Assembly: GCF_004011695.2 (NCBI RefSeq)
Contig: NC_082423.1
Coordinates: forward strand, 1,116,001 to 1,180,000
Length of the DNA stretch: 64,000 bases
From: Ascochyta rabiei
Lineage: Eukaryota > Ascomycota > Dothideomycetes > Pleosporales > Didymellaceae
Direction: 5' to 3'
The notes beneath the pieces were generated by a model that had not been told where the DNA came from, ran no database searches, and was given only the letters and a program-made list of their open reading frames with translations. Below, piece after piece: positions 33,824-46,427 of the stretch. The translations under genes and the position numbers were made by a program. Every line of letters starts with the position of its first letter. The stretch's first letter is position 1.

Positions 33824-34106
33824 CCATGGTAGCTGGCATAAGTAGTGTAGGTGGGGAAGCACGACAGGGTTGTTCGGCTGTATTTTTCGGGTGAATTTAA
33901 TTGATTACTCAGTGCTTTGTGTACCCACCACGGGCATCTATAACTGCCTGGCATCTATCCTTTATGCTTAAGACAGGTTTACAATGTATTATATATAGAA
34001 ATAGGGGGGATTCAGTGTAATTTAGTTAATAGGGCCTTTCCGGTTCGTTCGGATGACACCCTAGTTATGCCGGACCCACCTACACTACTTATGCCAGCTA
34101 CCATAG
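33824..34106. mobile_element. 283-bp MITE with TA target duplication
   Basis: Terminal inverted repeats of ~34 bp (C[C/T]ATGGTAGCTGGCATAAGT and onward) lie at both ends, flanked by TA (33822-33823 and 34107-34108). The single terminal difference is C versus T. It is a different family from the 141-bp MITE. No coding capacity. Confidence 0.85.
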
Positions 34107-34303
34107 TAAATCTGTTTACTTTTTCTCTGCAACGTGTCTTACCTACTTCCTTTACACGTACTAAACATAAATGTTTTACATTATTTACCTCTTCCTAAGC
34201 TCAATAGTAGTACCTTTAATTCTATTGTTTTTTTAAGAAACAGCCAGGACTAAAACCTGCAACAATAGAGGAGCTACGCGCTAAAAACTAGTAGGTAACG
34301 CTA

Positions 34304-34586
34304 CGGTGGCAAAAGGGTTAGGGTTGAGTAGGGGTAGGGTACATCACGTGATGTACCCTACCCTACCCTACCCCTACCCACACTAATTCCTTACTAAGAG
34401 GGTAGGGGTAGGATAGAGTCTATATGGGGTAGGGGTAGGGGTAGGGTAGGGTCTACATAGGGTAGAGGTAGGGGTAGGGTAGGGTCCATATGGGGTAGGG
34501 GTAGGGGTAGGGTAGGGTCTACATAGGGTAGAGGTATAGGTAGGGTAGGGTCTATATAGGGTAGGGGTAGATGTAAGGTATATTAC
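34304..34586. repeat. hAT left terminus with telomere-like subterminal repeats
   Basis: Many GGGGTAGGGGTAGGGTAGGGTCTACAT-type units occur, about four in tandem. hAT elements commonly carry short subterminal repeats that bind transposase. The same units occur at 46176-46427 and, inverted, at 47090-47617. The repeat is not canonical TTAGGG, so it is not a telomere. Confidence 0.75.
34332..34363. repeat. 32-bp perfect palindrome centred on CACGTG
   Basis: GGGTAGGGTACATCAC is followed directly by its reverse complement. The counterpart at about 46218-46250 has the same palindrome with one change at the centre (CACTTG). Confidence 0.85.
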
Positions 34587-34591
34587 GTAAC

Positions 34592-34765
34592 TGTTAGGCT
34601 CTCAGCCTCAGACTCTCAGCCTCAGGCATGTGGATGCGTCCACCTCTGACCTGTAGGAAGCCTTAGGGCAAATAAGTACTGTTCTGGCCGCTGTCTCACT
34701 ATCAAAGTGAGCATTGTTACCTTTTTGGCATGCTTGGCACGGTGGGCAGAGCCGTGGCCTTGACA
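34592..34765 (+). repeat. Solo LTR of the TRIM family
   Basis: 174 bp, TGTTAGGCTC to CCTTGACA, flanked by a perfect 5-bp duplication GTAAC (34587-34591 and 34766-34770). It matches the two 175-bp LTRs at 59737 and 60199. It retains more CA/TG than its surroundings, so it inserted late. Confidence 0.92.
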
Positions 34766-34770
34766 GTAAC

Positions 34771-35488
34771 TACACATCTGTCCTGTTAAAGCCTCTTTCC
34801 TATAAAATTTTAGTTATTTAGCTTTAAGTATTATTATAGATAATTATTATAAGTAGGTATATTTATTTATTAGCAGCTTATATTATATAAACATTCCATA
34901 AAACCCTAGTTCTCTCTATTTCTACTCTTATAATATCTAATTACTTAGCAGAGGTTACTTATAAGCCTCTAGTCTTATTACTTTATAGGAGCTATATGTT
35001 TTAGCTAAATAGTAACTTACTTTATGTAGATAGCGTTTATATTAATATCTTTTAATATTAGTCTTATGTCTTTCTATAGAGAACTTACATATACCTTTAA
35101 AGACACTAGTAAGAAAAGATTTAGCAGACTCCTAAAGAGCCTCTAGAGCGCTAGCCTAGGACTAAAGATTATTTCTTAGTTAAAGAGCAACTTCCTAAAC
35201 TACGCGTAATAATGACATATTAGGTATTAATAATATAGTTAACCTTAAGTATTAATAGATATTGCGTAGTATAACTACTAGCTTAGTATTAGTTATTAAA
35301 CGTAATAATAGAATGTAATGATATACTGACAGCCTTATAATAGTACCTGCGCCTTAGTAGCAGAGCAGGCGCCTTACGGGCAGACTTAGCTGCTAAGGGC
35401 TTTCTTACCAGCGTGCTGCCAGTTACAGCTAATCCTTAGCTTAGGACAGCCTTATTCCTGCAAACTCTAGCTATGTTGGCGATTAGGT
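34771..35488 (+). other. Mutated AT-rich sequence inside the hAT
   Basis: Heavily TAG/TAA-rich, with no recognisable protein. A GC-richer pocket at 35340-35460 has alternating GCCTTA/GCTGC motifs. Confidence 0.35.
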
Positions 35489-35625
35489 AGTAGGCTGTAA
35501 TAGTAGGCTGTAGTAGTAGGCTGTAGTAGTCGGCTGTAGTAGTAGGCTGTAAAAACAAGTGTGATAGCAGGTGTAATAGCTAGTAGGCTGTAATAGCTGT
35601 AATAGTAGGCTGTAATATTGTACTA
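35489..35625. repeat. TAGTAGGCTGTA tandem repeat
   Basis: Roughly ten imperfect units of TAGTAGGCTGTA/TAATAGGCTGTAA. Confidence 0.8.
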
Positions 35626-35764
35626 TACTTAGGTTGTGTAGCAGAATTATAGGAGTGTAGCTGTTGCAGTAGTGTAGTAGTGTAGTGTAGAAGGTAATAG
35701 TAGAGTTTATTAATAGGTTAGTGTAATAACGCGTGCAGAGGTCTGTGTGCTGCTAAAGTTTAGG

Positions 35765-36240
35765 CTGCTGCCTAACGCAAGAAAATTAGAATCTGTAGCT
35801 AGTAGAAAGTTATTATAACTAATATGCACTAGCATAACTATAATAAGAACTTGTAATAACTTACAGATAGTGTAAATACGCTAAGCACATTCTTTTAGCC
35901 TAGGCTGTGTCTAATTCTAATTTAAACTACTATTATTAGACGCGTTGCAAATGCTTCCTGTTGCTTAACCGCTAGTGTTTGTTGTTTAGGCGCTAGTAGA
36001 GGCAAGGCTGCTGCCTAGCGCAAGAAAAGAAGAATCTACTGTAAGTAGGGGATTATTGCAACTATTATGCATAAATAGTTATATAATACTAAGCTGTAAT
36101 AACTTATAGATTTTAGATATAAGCTAAGCACATGCTTTTAGTATAGGTTATACCTAGCTCTTAGCTGTTTTACTATTATTAGAAAGGTTTTTAATGTTTT
36201 TTGTTGTAACAGCGCTAGCGTTTGTTGCTTTTGCGCTAGT
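35765..36240. repeat. Tandem duplication of ~230-bp unit
   Basis: CTGCTGCCTA(A/G)CGCAAGAAAA and the following ~220 bp occur twice in tandem (about 35767 and 36008), including the GCTAAGCACATnCTTTTAG and TACTATTATTAGA landmarks. The copies differ by scattered changes. Confidence 0.75.
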
Positions 36241-36399
36241 AAAACTAGAAGAGGTTAAGTATAGACTAGCTCCTAAAAAGCTTACTACTGCCCTATACTT
36301 CTATAACACCTTCTATATCTATAATACCTTCTATTACTACAATACCTCACGTTATTACTGCCTCCTATTACAGTTAGCATAATTAATCTTAACGCTAAT

Positions 36400-37300
36400 A
36401 ATGTTAGGAAGGAGGAGGAGGAGGAAGATATACTAACCTTTACTAGCACTACAGGTACTTGTATACTAGCTGGCTTTACTGCTAAGGAGTAGGATTAACT
36501 ATATAAGGTAGTAATTACAGGCTGTTATAACAGTTAGTGCTAATAATACTAGGGTTTCTATTGAAGAGATTATGGAAAAACACGTCCTTAATTCTTGTGG
36601 TTGGATTAGGGCTGTAGGCCAAAAGACTGGCATAAAAGTCTTATTTAAGGGAGAGCTTAGCGACAGTATCTACGTTGTTTAATAAAGAAATTAAGCTATC
36701 TTGCGTAGCAAAGAGCAGGAAATTTTAATAAGGCAAAGGCTGCTAATTATACAGCAAAATACTAGGCTAGGCTAAAGTTAGGTTAAGACTAGTCTTATAC
36801 TTTAGCAGATCTTAATATTTAAGCTGTAATAGTAGTATAGACTAAAGAAGATATAGATTAGCAACGCTTTAAATTATCTACTAGTAGTTAGTTATTACAG
36901 CTTCTTATCACAAACCATTACTAACTAAGAACAGCTAAGTAGCTTAAAAACAAGCTTAAGACTGTTTATAAGAAGTGGGATAATCTTAAGTATAAAATAG
37001 ATCTTTGCGCACACTAACAGACCCTTAGATAGCATGTAGAAATTACTAAAGACATTCCTACTGCTAATTAGACTACTATAGGCTAAGGTAACAAACAGCT
37101 CTTTTCTAATAGCAGCGTTGTTAAGAAACTGCCCTGCTAAGAGTATTAGTAAGGTCTTCGAAATCTTAAAGATAACATCTTTAAGAGCAAGAAGGAGAAG
37201 AAAGAATAGGAGGCCTTCTATAATAATATGTTAGCTAAGACTATAGTAGTTATAACAAATAATACCTAGCTATAGGTTATTACATTATGTTATTACATAC
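36400..37300 (+). pseudogene. Decayed ORF with Myb/SANT-like segment
   Basis: A decoded plus-strand frame at about 36890-37000 gives a basic helix-rich segment with Arg-Thr-Ala-Lys-x-Leu-Lys-Asn-Lys-Leu-Lys and Lys-Lys-Trp-Asp-Asn-Leu-Lys, resembling Myb/SANT-like DNA-binding domains found next to DNA transposases. A Lys/Glu-rich tail follows at about 37170-37230. Frames are broken by TAG/TAA. It may be an accessory protein of the hAT or a separate element. Identity uncertain. Confidence 0.35.
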
Positions 37301-38049
37301 ACTTACTAATTACAGTAGTTAAACTAAACCTCTGTCTCTCTTAGATAATATTAGTTTAGATACTAGGCCTGTCAGCTATCGCCTATTTATTCTAGCACCT
37401 AATAATAATAAGTGTACTAAGGAGATTAAAGAGTCTAATTTTAACTTAGAGGAGTACTATTAGTCTCTGCCAAATGTGTATAAGACTAATAAGCAATTTT
37501 ACAAGTTGTTAGCAAAAAATGATATTTAGGAATTAGGCTCTAAAGGATCTGATAACAGTAATAAGATAGATCTAGAATAGATATAGAGCTAATGCTTTAG
37601 CTTAAAATAACAGCTAATTAACACATACATGGCCTGTTTCGCAAGCTCTACTAATTTCTAGTTAATTTATTATCTTGTATCTCTACCTAATCAGAAACCT
37701 ACTTAAGATATCTAAGCTAACCCTAAAAAATTTATAGAGCAACTAGTTCCTAGCACTAAATATAACAATCTTGTTATTAGGGTTTAGGCTTGCCATCGGC
37801 AGTTTGTTAAAAAGTTTTTCTATTATCCTATTACCTTAGAATTAAATACCTATATTTGTTACGTCTATATATAACATATATGTTATTACTACTAGTAGAC
37901 ACATTTTCTACTCTACCTAAGCTCCTTCTATCTCTTACTTTCTCTGCTACACAACTTGTTAAAGAGGCTTTTCTAAAACAATTATATCTAATTAAACAGC
38001 CTGTTTCCCCTAACTCTAATACTAGTAAAAGGGAGGTAACTATTATAGC
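37301..38049 (+). other. Mutated coding-like sequence, unidentified
   Basis: Protein-like stretches occur in the plus frames but with many TAG/TAA stops and a probable frameshift. No domain is recognised. Lies between the Myb-like ORF and the transposase N-terminus. Confidence 0.3.
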
Positions 38050-38382
38050 ATAAGATTAGTAGTAGACAACTACATTATAGGGAAGTAATCCTACTTCTAA
38101 AAAGCTATATTAGGATGCACTAACTTACTTAGGCTAGATCTAGAGTAAATATAGCAAAGCCTCTTAGGTATAAGATAGCTATCTATATATATACTGTTAT
38201 AACTATAGGTTAGTTCTTTAGCACCTAGTTATAAAACGCTGTAGGACTAAGCATCTTATCTAGCACCTTAGTTTACAACCCTGCAGACCAATTAAGAATC
38301 CTGCTTATGCTTTGTTAAACCTCCTATTATATCTATACACTGCCTGCTAGCAAAATAAAAATAAGTTTTCTTCTAATCTAGC
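38050..38382 (+). pseudogene. hAT transposase, 5' part (before the chromovirus)
   Basis: The decoded frame reaches the insertion point and resumes in frame at 45300 once the chromovirus and one CTAGC are removed. It contains a Cys/His-containing stretch that could be a degraded BED-type finger, and then Asn-Lys-Asn-Lys-Phe-Ser-Ser-Asn. Several TAG/TAA stops. Confidence 0.6.
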
Positions 38383-38897
38383 TGTTACGATCTACAGAAC
38401 ACGGGAAGGATGTAAGCTAATTACAGTGTATGGGGCACAGTAAGTATAACAAGTCATTAGGCTTAGCGTAAGCAAACATGACAGCGTTAACACTTAGCAA
38501 GAAGCCAAGAATCACGTGATATAATCAGGCTTAGCATAATTATTACAATTAGTAATTAGTGTAATTAGTGATTAGTGTAATTAGTAATTAGTGTAATTAG
38601 TGATTAGTGCGATTAGAGGATCCTTAACACTGATTAGTCTGTATTACTACCACTATTATTAAAGTATATAGTTAAGTAGGAACACAACCCTTATAGTTTA
38701 TGTTTAACCTTATTAATTAAGTTTATCTTTAGAATCTTAACCTGCGCTTATACTAGACAGTCTACTCTGTACTATTTAGTGCACCCTATCTTTACAAGCT
38801 TTGCTTAGTTAATAACCCTAGTAAATCTACTAGTACTTATCCCTAAGAACTAATAGAATTAGTACTTACAGTCTTTAACTAAAGTACAACTTTAATA
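38383..38897 (+). repeat. 5' LTR of chromovirus
   Basis: 515 bp, TGTTACGATC to TTTAATA (CA mutated to TA). U3 contains a short (AATTAGTGATTAGTGT)n array at about 38548-38610. Confidence 0.95.
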
Positions 38898-38949
38898 TTT
38901 TAAACACCCCTAAGATAAGTACTATTAGATCCTGTGCTACCCCTAGCAA

Positions 38950-41900
38950 CTCTACGTCTAGTAACATTAATATAGATGTAACTGTTACTACTAGCACTAT
39001 AAACGTTAATAAGCCTAACCTTTACTATAGAGATTGTAGTAAGCTTAATAACTAGCTTATGCAGTAGGACCTCTTCTTTACCTTCTAAGGTAAGAAGGTT
39101 CCTAAGGCTAAATAAGTAGTCCTTGCAGCTAGCTACATGCGTAGCAAAGCGTTTACCTAGATTAAGCCCTTTATACAGCAGTACTAAGCTAGCAAGGCCC
39201 TAGATAACGTAGATAAATAGATAAAAGACTTTAACCTATTTAAAGAAAAGATTAAGCTAATCTTTAGAGTCTCTAATAAACTATATATTGCTTAACGTAA
39301 CATTTAGAAGATTAGACAGGACAAGTTAGCTACTAACTACGCTGCAGAGTTTTAGCAGCTTGCTGCTAACACTAACTAGGACAACACTGCCCTAATTAAT
39401 ATGTTTTAACAAGGATTAAAGCCTAAGGTTAAGGAAGAACTTATGCGCACTAGCGCAAGCACAGAAACCTTTAATAAGCTTATTAATACTGCTATTAACA
39501 TTAACGTATAACTCTACGAACTTTAGTAAGAACTTTAAGATAACCTTAGAGCCTGTACTACTGTTATTGCTACTAACAGGCTACTACTAAGGAACTAGTA
39601 GCGCAACAACTTGAAATAAGGACAGCAAGGAGGTTGTAATTAGCTAAATACTGGTTAGCGCACCTACAGCAACACTTAGAGTAGATACTACAGACCTAAA
39701 GCAATAAACCTCTTAAACCTTAACAAGGGACTACTAAAGCAATAGAACGAGAAGCCTAAGGGGGGTAACTAACACAGAGGCAGCAGGGACTGCTACAACT
39801 GTGGCAAACTAGGCTACTTTGCTAGGGACTGCTAGATAAATAAGGTTTACTGCTAGTTAAATATACTTACATGTAATTATAATAATATAGATGCTAGTAA
39901 ATAGGAAATTCTTACTAATAACATAGGATGACTGCTAGAAGACCTAGAGTCTAGTCTAGAGGATAATAATAACTATATTGTACCTCTAATTTGTGTAGCA
40001 ATACCCTACTAGGACGCCTAGACAGGCAAAGAAACAGAATACTACTCTAATAATAACCAGCAAAAGATAGACAACCTACTAGACACCTTAGGGCAAGAGT
40101 TTAACTAAATTAGCGCCCTACTAACACGTAAACAAGAACGTATAGCTTAATAACGCTAGAAGCGTAATAATAAAGAAACCTATTACTAAATATGTTAAGA
40201 ACTTGTTAGTCCTGTAGGAGTACCTAAAATTACAGAAATAACACTAGAACTCTAACAGCTCGTGCACTAGTTTAGAAAAGAAAGCACCAATAGCAAATAG
40301 TTTGCTAATAACCTAAAAGAAGCTAAAGACTAGCTTTAGTGTAAGTAAGAAATATAGCTTAGCCTAGAACGTATGCAGAAGCAGAAAGAAGTACTACTAA
40401 TAATTAGCCTACAACTACAGTATATCCTAGACTACTAAAACCTAAAATATAGAAACCTTATATAGACAGTATGTACTAAGGACAAATATATAATCTACTA
40501 TAAAAGAAGCTTAGTGCAGGATGGTTCCTAGCACAACGTAGCCTCTGTTGCAGTTAATGGTACTAGTGTTATAATAACCTATGTAAACTTTATCTTATTA
40601 ACAAACGCTAAAAAGCACATTTTCCTAGAACAAATAACCTACAGGCTATAATATAAATACAGCTAGTAGTTAACAAAAGTTGCTACAATACACGCTGGCA
40701 GAACTGCCTTAACGCAGATTATAAGAAGCATTGCAGTACAAAGGAATTTAAAGGGTTTAGAAAAGAAGGGACATTTTTAGGCTAGCGCCTATAAGCCCTA
40801 GTGGATTAATCTATTAATAGCATTAGAAACAATTACCTTATTAAGCTACCTATTAAACTAAATAGGGTAGCCTTAATAGCACTCTTAGACTTAGGAGCAT
40901 AAGTAAGTTATATATCTAGAACAGTAATCTAGTAAGCTAGACTTAGATTATATTATAATAGGAACCCTTACTTACTTTAAGTAGCTAATAGAGAATTAAT
41001 GCTAGATAAACTGCTAATTATGTTTAAAGTACTAGCAGCTCCCCTATAGATACAGGGGCACTATAAGGAAGTAAACCTAGACGTCTTTATAAAGGCTACA
41101 CACAATATTATATTAGGACTTCCCTAGTTATAAAAAGACAACTTAAAGATAGACTAGGTATAAGAAAGACTTTTATTAGAAGGATGTAAATACGGTACTA
41201 ATATATCTACACCTACGCAGCGCACACAGTAGCTAGTAGATAAGAAGAAGAATAATAATGTCTCTTTAATATATAAGATGTGCTAAGATAGAGCAGTTAA
41301 CTCTATAGATGCTAAACGCCCTACAGATTATAAAGTAAGAGTTAAGGAGGAAAAGAGTGCACCTCCTACTATCCCTAATATGTATAGACAGTATGCAGAG
41401 ATATTTAGAGACAAGCTTACAGTAAAAGCCCTGCCTAAGCATAAACTCTAGGATTACAAGATTAAGCTCTAGAAAGGAAAGATACTAACTTTTAGGCTAT
41501 TATACTAGTTATTAGAAAAGGAACTTAAAGTACTTTGTAAGTACATTAAGGAGAACCTTAAGAAGGGATTTATTAGAAGATTAGAATTACCTGCAGGGTA
41601 CCTAATTATGTTTATTCCTAGGAAGGATAGCAAGCTACAACCTTACATTAACTTTAGGAAGCTTAATAAAATTACTATTAAAAACTACTACCTGCTCCTA
41701 AATATTACAGAGTTGCAGGACTAGCTAGTAGGAGCTTAGTACTTTATAGTATTAGACCTATAAGGCGCGTACAACCTTATACGCATAAAGGAAGAAGAAG
41801 AATAGAAAATAGTATTAATAACGCAATATAGACTCTATAAGTACCTAGTGATGCTGTTTAGTCTAACAAACGCACTAGCAACGTGCTAGGAGTTAATTAA

Positions 41901-44170
41901 CAACATCCTAAGAGCATACCTTAACAGAACTATAGTAGTGTACCTAGATAATATCCTAGTGTACTTAAAGACACTAGAAGAGCACAAATAACACGTTACA
42001 GAAGTGCTAGAATGCCTAAGGCAGGCAGACCTATAACTTAAACCTAAGAAGTGCAAATAGTATAAGAAGGAAGTTAAATTCCTAGGGCACATTGTAGAAC
42101 GACATAGAGTTAAGATTAGTCTAGCAAAGGTAGAAGTGGTTAAGACTTAGCAAACACTAAAAACAGTTAAACAGATCTAGGAATTTTTAGGATTTGTTAA
42201 CTTTAACTAACGCTTTATTAAGGACTACTCTAAGATTATAATACTGCTAACAAAGCTTACGTAGAAGGATACATTATTTAAGTAGAGATAAGACCAGAAT
42301 AATATATTTAAGGCACTTAAGTAATCCTGTATTGCACCTCCTATATTAATTATATTTTATAGTAGTAAACTAATATGCATAGAAACTAACGCCTTAGATC
42401 TTATATTAGGCGCATGTATTACATAAGAAAAGGATAGACTATAGCACCCTATTACTTACTACTTATGTAAGTTCTTAGGACCTAAAGAATACTACAATAT
42501 GTATAACAAAGAATTACTTATAATTATATTAGCCCTAGAACATTAGCAACTATACGCAGAAAGCTGCTTAGAACTTACTATCTACACTAACTATAAGAAC
42601 CTAGTATACTTTACTACTACTAAGGTCTTAAACTAATAACAAGTACGTTAGTCTAAGATACTTAGATAATATAAATTTAAGGTATTGTATACGCTAGGTA
42701 AAGACAATAGTAGAGCTAACGCGCTTAGCAGACAACATAACCTTAGTAGAGAAAAGACAATAAACTAGTTTGCAGTACTAGGAATTAACAATAATAGGTT
42801 ACTTAGACTATTGTAATAACTAAATAATATAATGTAAATTAAAAACAAACAGAGCATTATATTAGACGTACTAGAGGAACTTTAGGACAAAATTATAGCT
42901 AATTACTACAATAACCTACTATATAGACACCCCGGAATTACACACATAATAGAAATTATTAAGCAATACTACAAGTTTAGTAATATAAAGAACAAGGTTA
43001 CTAAATATATTAAGAACTGTGTTAACTGTTAGTAAAATAAACATAGTACATACGCTAAATACGGAGAAATACAGGCAATAGAGCTACTAACAGCACTATA
43101 GATAAACATTACAATAGACTTTATTACACAGTTAACTATCTTAAGAGACCCTGTTACTAGATACAACTATATCTTAATTTTTATTATAGTTAATAGATTT
43201 ACTAAGTACACTAAAATAATACTGTTTTAATATAGCTATACTGCAAAGTAGCTTATATAAGTGTTCCTAGATTAACACATAAGGCATTATAGCATACTAG
43301 AGTTAATTATTAGCAATTAAGATAAACTCTTTATGTTAAATTTTTAGACTACACTCTTAGCAGCTATTAGTACTAAGAAGAAGCTCTTAACAGCCTATTA
43401 TCTGCAGACAGACAGACAGACTAAAAGAACAAATTAGACTATAAAAACATACCTACGGATATACAGTAACTAGCAGCAAGATAACTAGGTTTTACTGTTA
43501 CCTATAGCAAAAATTTCATACAATAACAAATTATTAGAAGTAATAGGAGAATTACTGTTCTTCCTAAATTATAGGATGCACCTAAATCTCTTTACTAGAA
43601 GTCTAGACACGCTAATTCAGACTAAATTAGCAATATCCTTAGTAGCAAGACTAAAAGAAGTGTATAAGAAAGCGCTAGAAAATATTAGTAAGGCTTAAGA
43701 ACAAGCAATCTTATATATTAACTAGAAAAGAAAAACAGCACCTTAGCTAAAAGAGGGGGATAAAGTCTGTCTCCTTACAAAAACCCTTTCCACACAAAGA
43801 CTAACAAAAAAACTAGACTATATTAAAGTTAGACCCTTTTTTATTTTAAAGCAGATAAGCCTAGTTAACTATAGACTTAATCTGCTAAAGGATACAAAGA
43901 TCTATCTAGTATTCTACATATCGCTATTAGAACTAGCTAACTCTAGAACGCCTATCTTAAAGAACTTCTATTACTAAGCTAATAGTAAAGACTAATAGGA
44001 AGTTAAAAAATAAATACAACACTAAAAGTAAGGTAGCTAGAATAAATATCTAGTTAAGTAGTTAGGATACCCTAACTTAGAAAACACATAGGAACCAACT
44101 GCATACCTTATAAACTGCCAGCAATTATTAAAGCAATTTAAAGAGACTAATTAGGCAGTGCTACGTTGCT
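38950..44170 (+). pseudogene. Chromovirus Gag-Pol, decayed
   Basis: The Gag zinc knuckle lies at 39791-39832 (Cys-Tyr-Asn-Cys-Gly-Lys, His position read as Tyr, Arg-Asp-Cys). The aspartic protease motif Leu-Asp-Leu-Gly-Ala lies at about 40885. In the RT (about 41480-42110) the active site at 41941-41952 reads Tyr-Leu-Asp-Asn for Y-L-D-D. RNase H is at about 42330-42760. Integrase is at about 42900-43900, with an Arg-His-Pro-Gly-Ile-Thr-His zinc-binding start and Cys-x2-Cys (second Cys region Cys-Val-Asn-Cys). A chromodomain at about 44020-44170 shows Tyr-Leu-Val-Lys-x-Leu-Gly-Tyr-Pro and Glu-Pro-Thr-Ala-Tyr-Leu. The frame stays largely constant, with TAG/TAA stops at Gln/Trp positions; the enzyme is inactive. 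Confidence 0.9.
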
Positions 44171-44695
44171 CTCCTAGTACTCTAAGGGATAGCCTTTAAA
44201 GGCACCCTAGGTACTAGGCAGTAACAAGAACTTATTAGGCAGATTAGTTAACTTAATAGTCCCTGCCTCTAACTGTTCCTGCTCTTCTATACTACGCTCC
44301 TCTACTTCAATAGCCTCCTTAGCACAATAGTCTAACAAATCTATTTATTATTACATCTGCTCCTTGCGCGCATAAGCTACACGCAAGTCCTCTATAGCTT
44401 TTTCTAATATTTAAAGCGCTTTAGTTTGCGCTTTGCAACTTTCCTTTATGCGCACACGTAATTTCTCTTTCTTAGACGTTAGCTAGGTAAACTTAGATTA
44501 AGTTACCTTTACGTTACAACGTTGCCTAAGGTAAATGCACTTACTATACTTCCTAGATTAAACGTAAACCTTGCACACACAGTTATACTTTATACAAGTT
44601 TTATATTTTTACACTATAATTTCTCTAAAGGACTTAACAAATTTGTATAGACAATAACAGCAAGCTAAACTTAAGATAGTTAGTTGTTTTAGCAT
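44160..44695 (-). pseudogene. Antisense Cys-cluster/coiled-coil ORF of chromovirus
   Basis: From ATG at 44695 the minus strand reads a protein-like frame against gag-pol. A Cys-rich block (Cys-x2-...Cys-Val-Cys-Lys-Val, then Ser-Lys-Cys and Arg-Cys-Asn-Val) is followed by a Lys/Glu-rich coiled coil with Ile-Leu-Glu-Lys-Ala-Ile-Glu-Asp-Leu-Arg and Leu-Leu-Asp-x-Cys-Ala-Lys-Glu-Ala. Stops are TAA/TAG at Gln/Arg-like positions. The Cys spacing recalls fungal Zn-cluster proteins, and I have the impression that similar antisense ORFs recur in fungal Ty3 elements. It lies between the chromodomain and the 3' LTR. Confidence 0.65.
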
Positions 44696-44779
44696 TGTCT
44701 AAACTGCCTACTAATTAAGGACAGGCCCTGCGTTATATAAATAAGCTTAAGAGACCAAGCTAAGACAGAAGGGGGATAG

Positions 44780-45294
44780 TGTTATAATCTACAGAATATA
44801 GGAAGGATGTAAGCTAATTACAGTGTATAGGGCACAGTATGTATAATAAGTTATTAGGCTCAGCGTAAGCAAACATAACAGCGTTAACACTTAGCAAGAA
44901 GCTAAGAATTACGTAATATAATTAGGCTTAGCATAATTAGTACAATTAGTGATTAGTGTGATTAGTAATTAGTGTGATTAGTGATTAGTGTAATCAGTAA
45001 TCAGTGCAATTAGAGGATCCTTAACACTAATTAGTCTGCATTACTACCACTATTATTAAAGTATATAGTTAAGTAGGAACACAACCCTTATAGGTTGTGT
45101 TTAACCTTATTAATTAAGTTTATCTTTAGAATCTTAACCTGCGCTTAAACTAGACAGTCTACTCTGTACTATTTAGTGCACCCTATCTTTACAAGCTTTG
45201 CTTAGTTAATAACCCTAACCGATCCACCAGTACTTATCCCCAAGAACCAATAGAATTAGTGCTTACGGTCTTTAACTAAAGTACGTCTTCAACA
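44780..45294 (+). repeat. 3' LTR of chromovirus
   Basis: 515 bp, TGTTATAATC to TTCAACA, the same length as the 5' LTR. Followed by CTAGC. Confidence 0.95.
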
Positions 45295-45299
45295 CTAGC

Positions 45300-46165
45300 A
45301 TACTCTGCTTTTGCCTTTAAAACAGAGCTTATGTAATTAGTTGTTAACAACAACCTCTTATTTTAAACAATTAAATGGCTTTTATTCTAACAATTTATCT
45401 ACTTCCTAAGGCTAGAAGCTGTGATAACTACCTGTTATAAATTTGGCCAGATGTTCCAGAGCCAAATTAAATCTGCTGAACACGCTCTTCTCTAGGATCT
45501 TGGATTAAGTACTAAATTGTCTTTTCCTTAGATGACTAGATAGAAAGTAATTACCTTAGCTTCCTAGCTATTAAAGGTTACTATTTAAACAATAGTAAGA
45601 AATTATAAGAAGTCCTTTTAGACTTTATTCCTATATGCAGAAAAGATTCAGGATCCTCTATAGCATAGTAGGTTCTTTAACTTCTTTAGGAAACTAAAAC
45701 TACAAAATAACTGCTTGCTGTTACTTGCGATAATGTCAGTAATAACAGTGCTTTATTACAGACCTTAGAGAGGTTACTACAGTAGAACAACATTACTTAG
45801 GATAGTAGAGAGAACACTGTTTCTTATCTTGTATATATGATTAACCTTATTATATAAGACATTATTTACTATCTCTAATCTAAGGCAGTACTAGAACTAG
45901 AGTATGTAGAAAGACTGTAGTAACGCTATATTAGGGGTGTTAAAAACAGTATATCTGTTCTAAACTCTCTCTAGAAGGTAGACATTGTGTATTACATAAT
46001 TATATTACCTACTAAGTGCTATACAGATCTAAGCTATCTGCATTATAATAAATCTATTACTATAACAATTTAAGAGGTTTCTTATACTATAGAGTAATAT
46101 TCTAGCAGATTATTAACTATTAGTTATACGAAATCTTAGGACTAGGTAGAACTCTACCTACAATA
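45300..46165 (+). pseudogene. hAT transposase, central part (after the chromovirus)
   Basis: It starts with the family region Val-Val-Asn-Asn-Asn-Leu followed by Phe-x-x-Phe-Ile-Tyr-Phe-Leu-Arg. It then shows the conserved Ser-Leu-Asp-Asp-(Trp>stop) and Tyr-Leu-Ser-Phe-Leu-Ala-Ile (about 45515-45580), and the hallmark Thr-Cys-Asp-Asn-Val-Ser-Asn-Asn at 45720-45755. One frameshift is needed between about 45480 and 45515. The first catalytic Asp and the Asp-Asn-x-Ser-Asn-Asn loop are still readable despite stops. The C-terminal dimerisation (hATC) region was not recognised. Confidence 0.75.
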
Positions 46166-46427
46166 TGTATAAGTACAGTGGTAAAAGGGTAGGGGTTAGG
46201 TAGGGGTTGGGTAGGGGTAGGGTACATCACTTGATGTACCCCTACCCTACTCTACCCCTAATCACGCTAATTCCTTACTAAGAGGGTAGGGGTAGGATAG
46301 AGTCTATATGGGGTAGGGGTAGGGGTAGGGTAGGGTCTACATAGGGTATAGGTAGGGGTAGGGTAGGGTCTACATGGGGTAGGGGTAGGGGTTAGGTAGG
46401 GGTTAGGTAGGGGGTTAGGTAGGGTAG

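Larger units (their letters stand above)
38383..45294 (+). mobile_element. Complete Ty3 chromovirus, RIP-mutated, 6.9 kb
   Basis: Two 515-bp LTRs (38383-38897, 44780-45294) and a perfect CTAGC target duplication (38378-38382, 45295-45299). A polypurine tract GAAGGGGGAT precedes the 3' LTR. Gag, protease, RT, RNase H, integrase and a chromodomain are read in order on the plus strand. Inserted in the hAT transposase. A related copy starts at 63161. Confidence 0.95.

Noticed and set aside
34304..34586. A telomere or chromosome end
   Set aside because: Units are GTAGGG/GGGGTA with spacers, not uniform TTAGGG, and the arrays are attached to hAT-type ends well inside the window.
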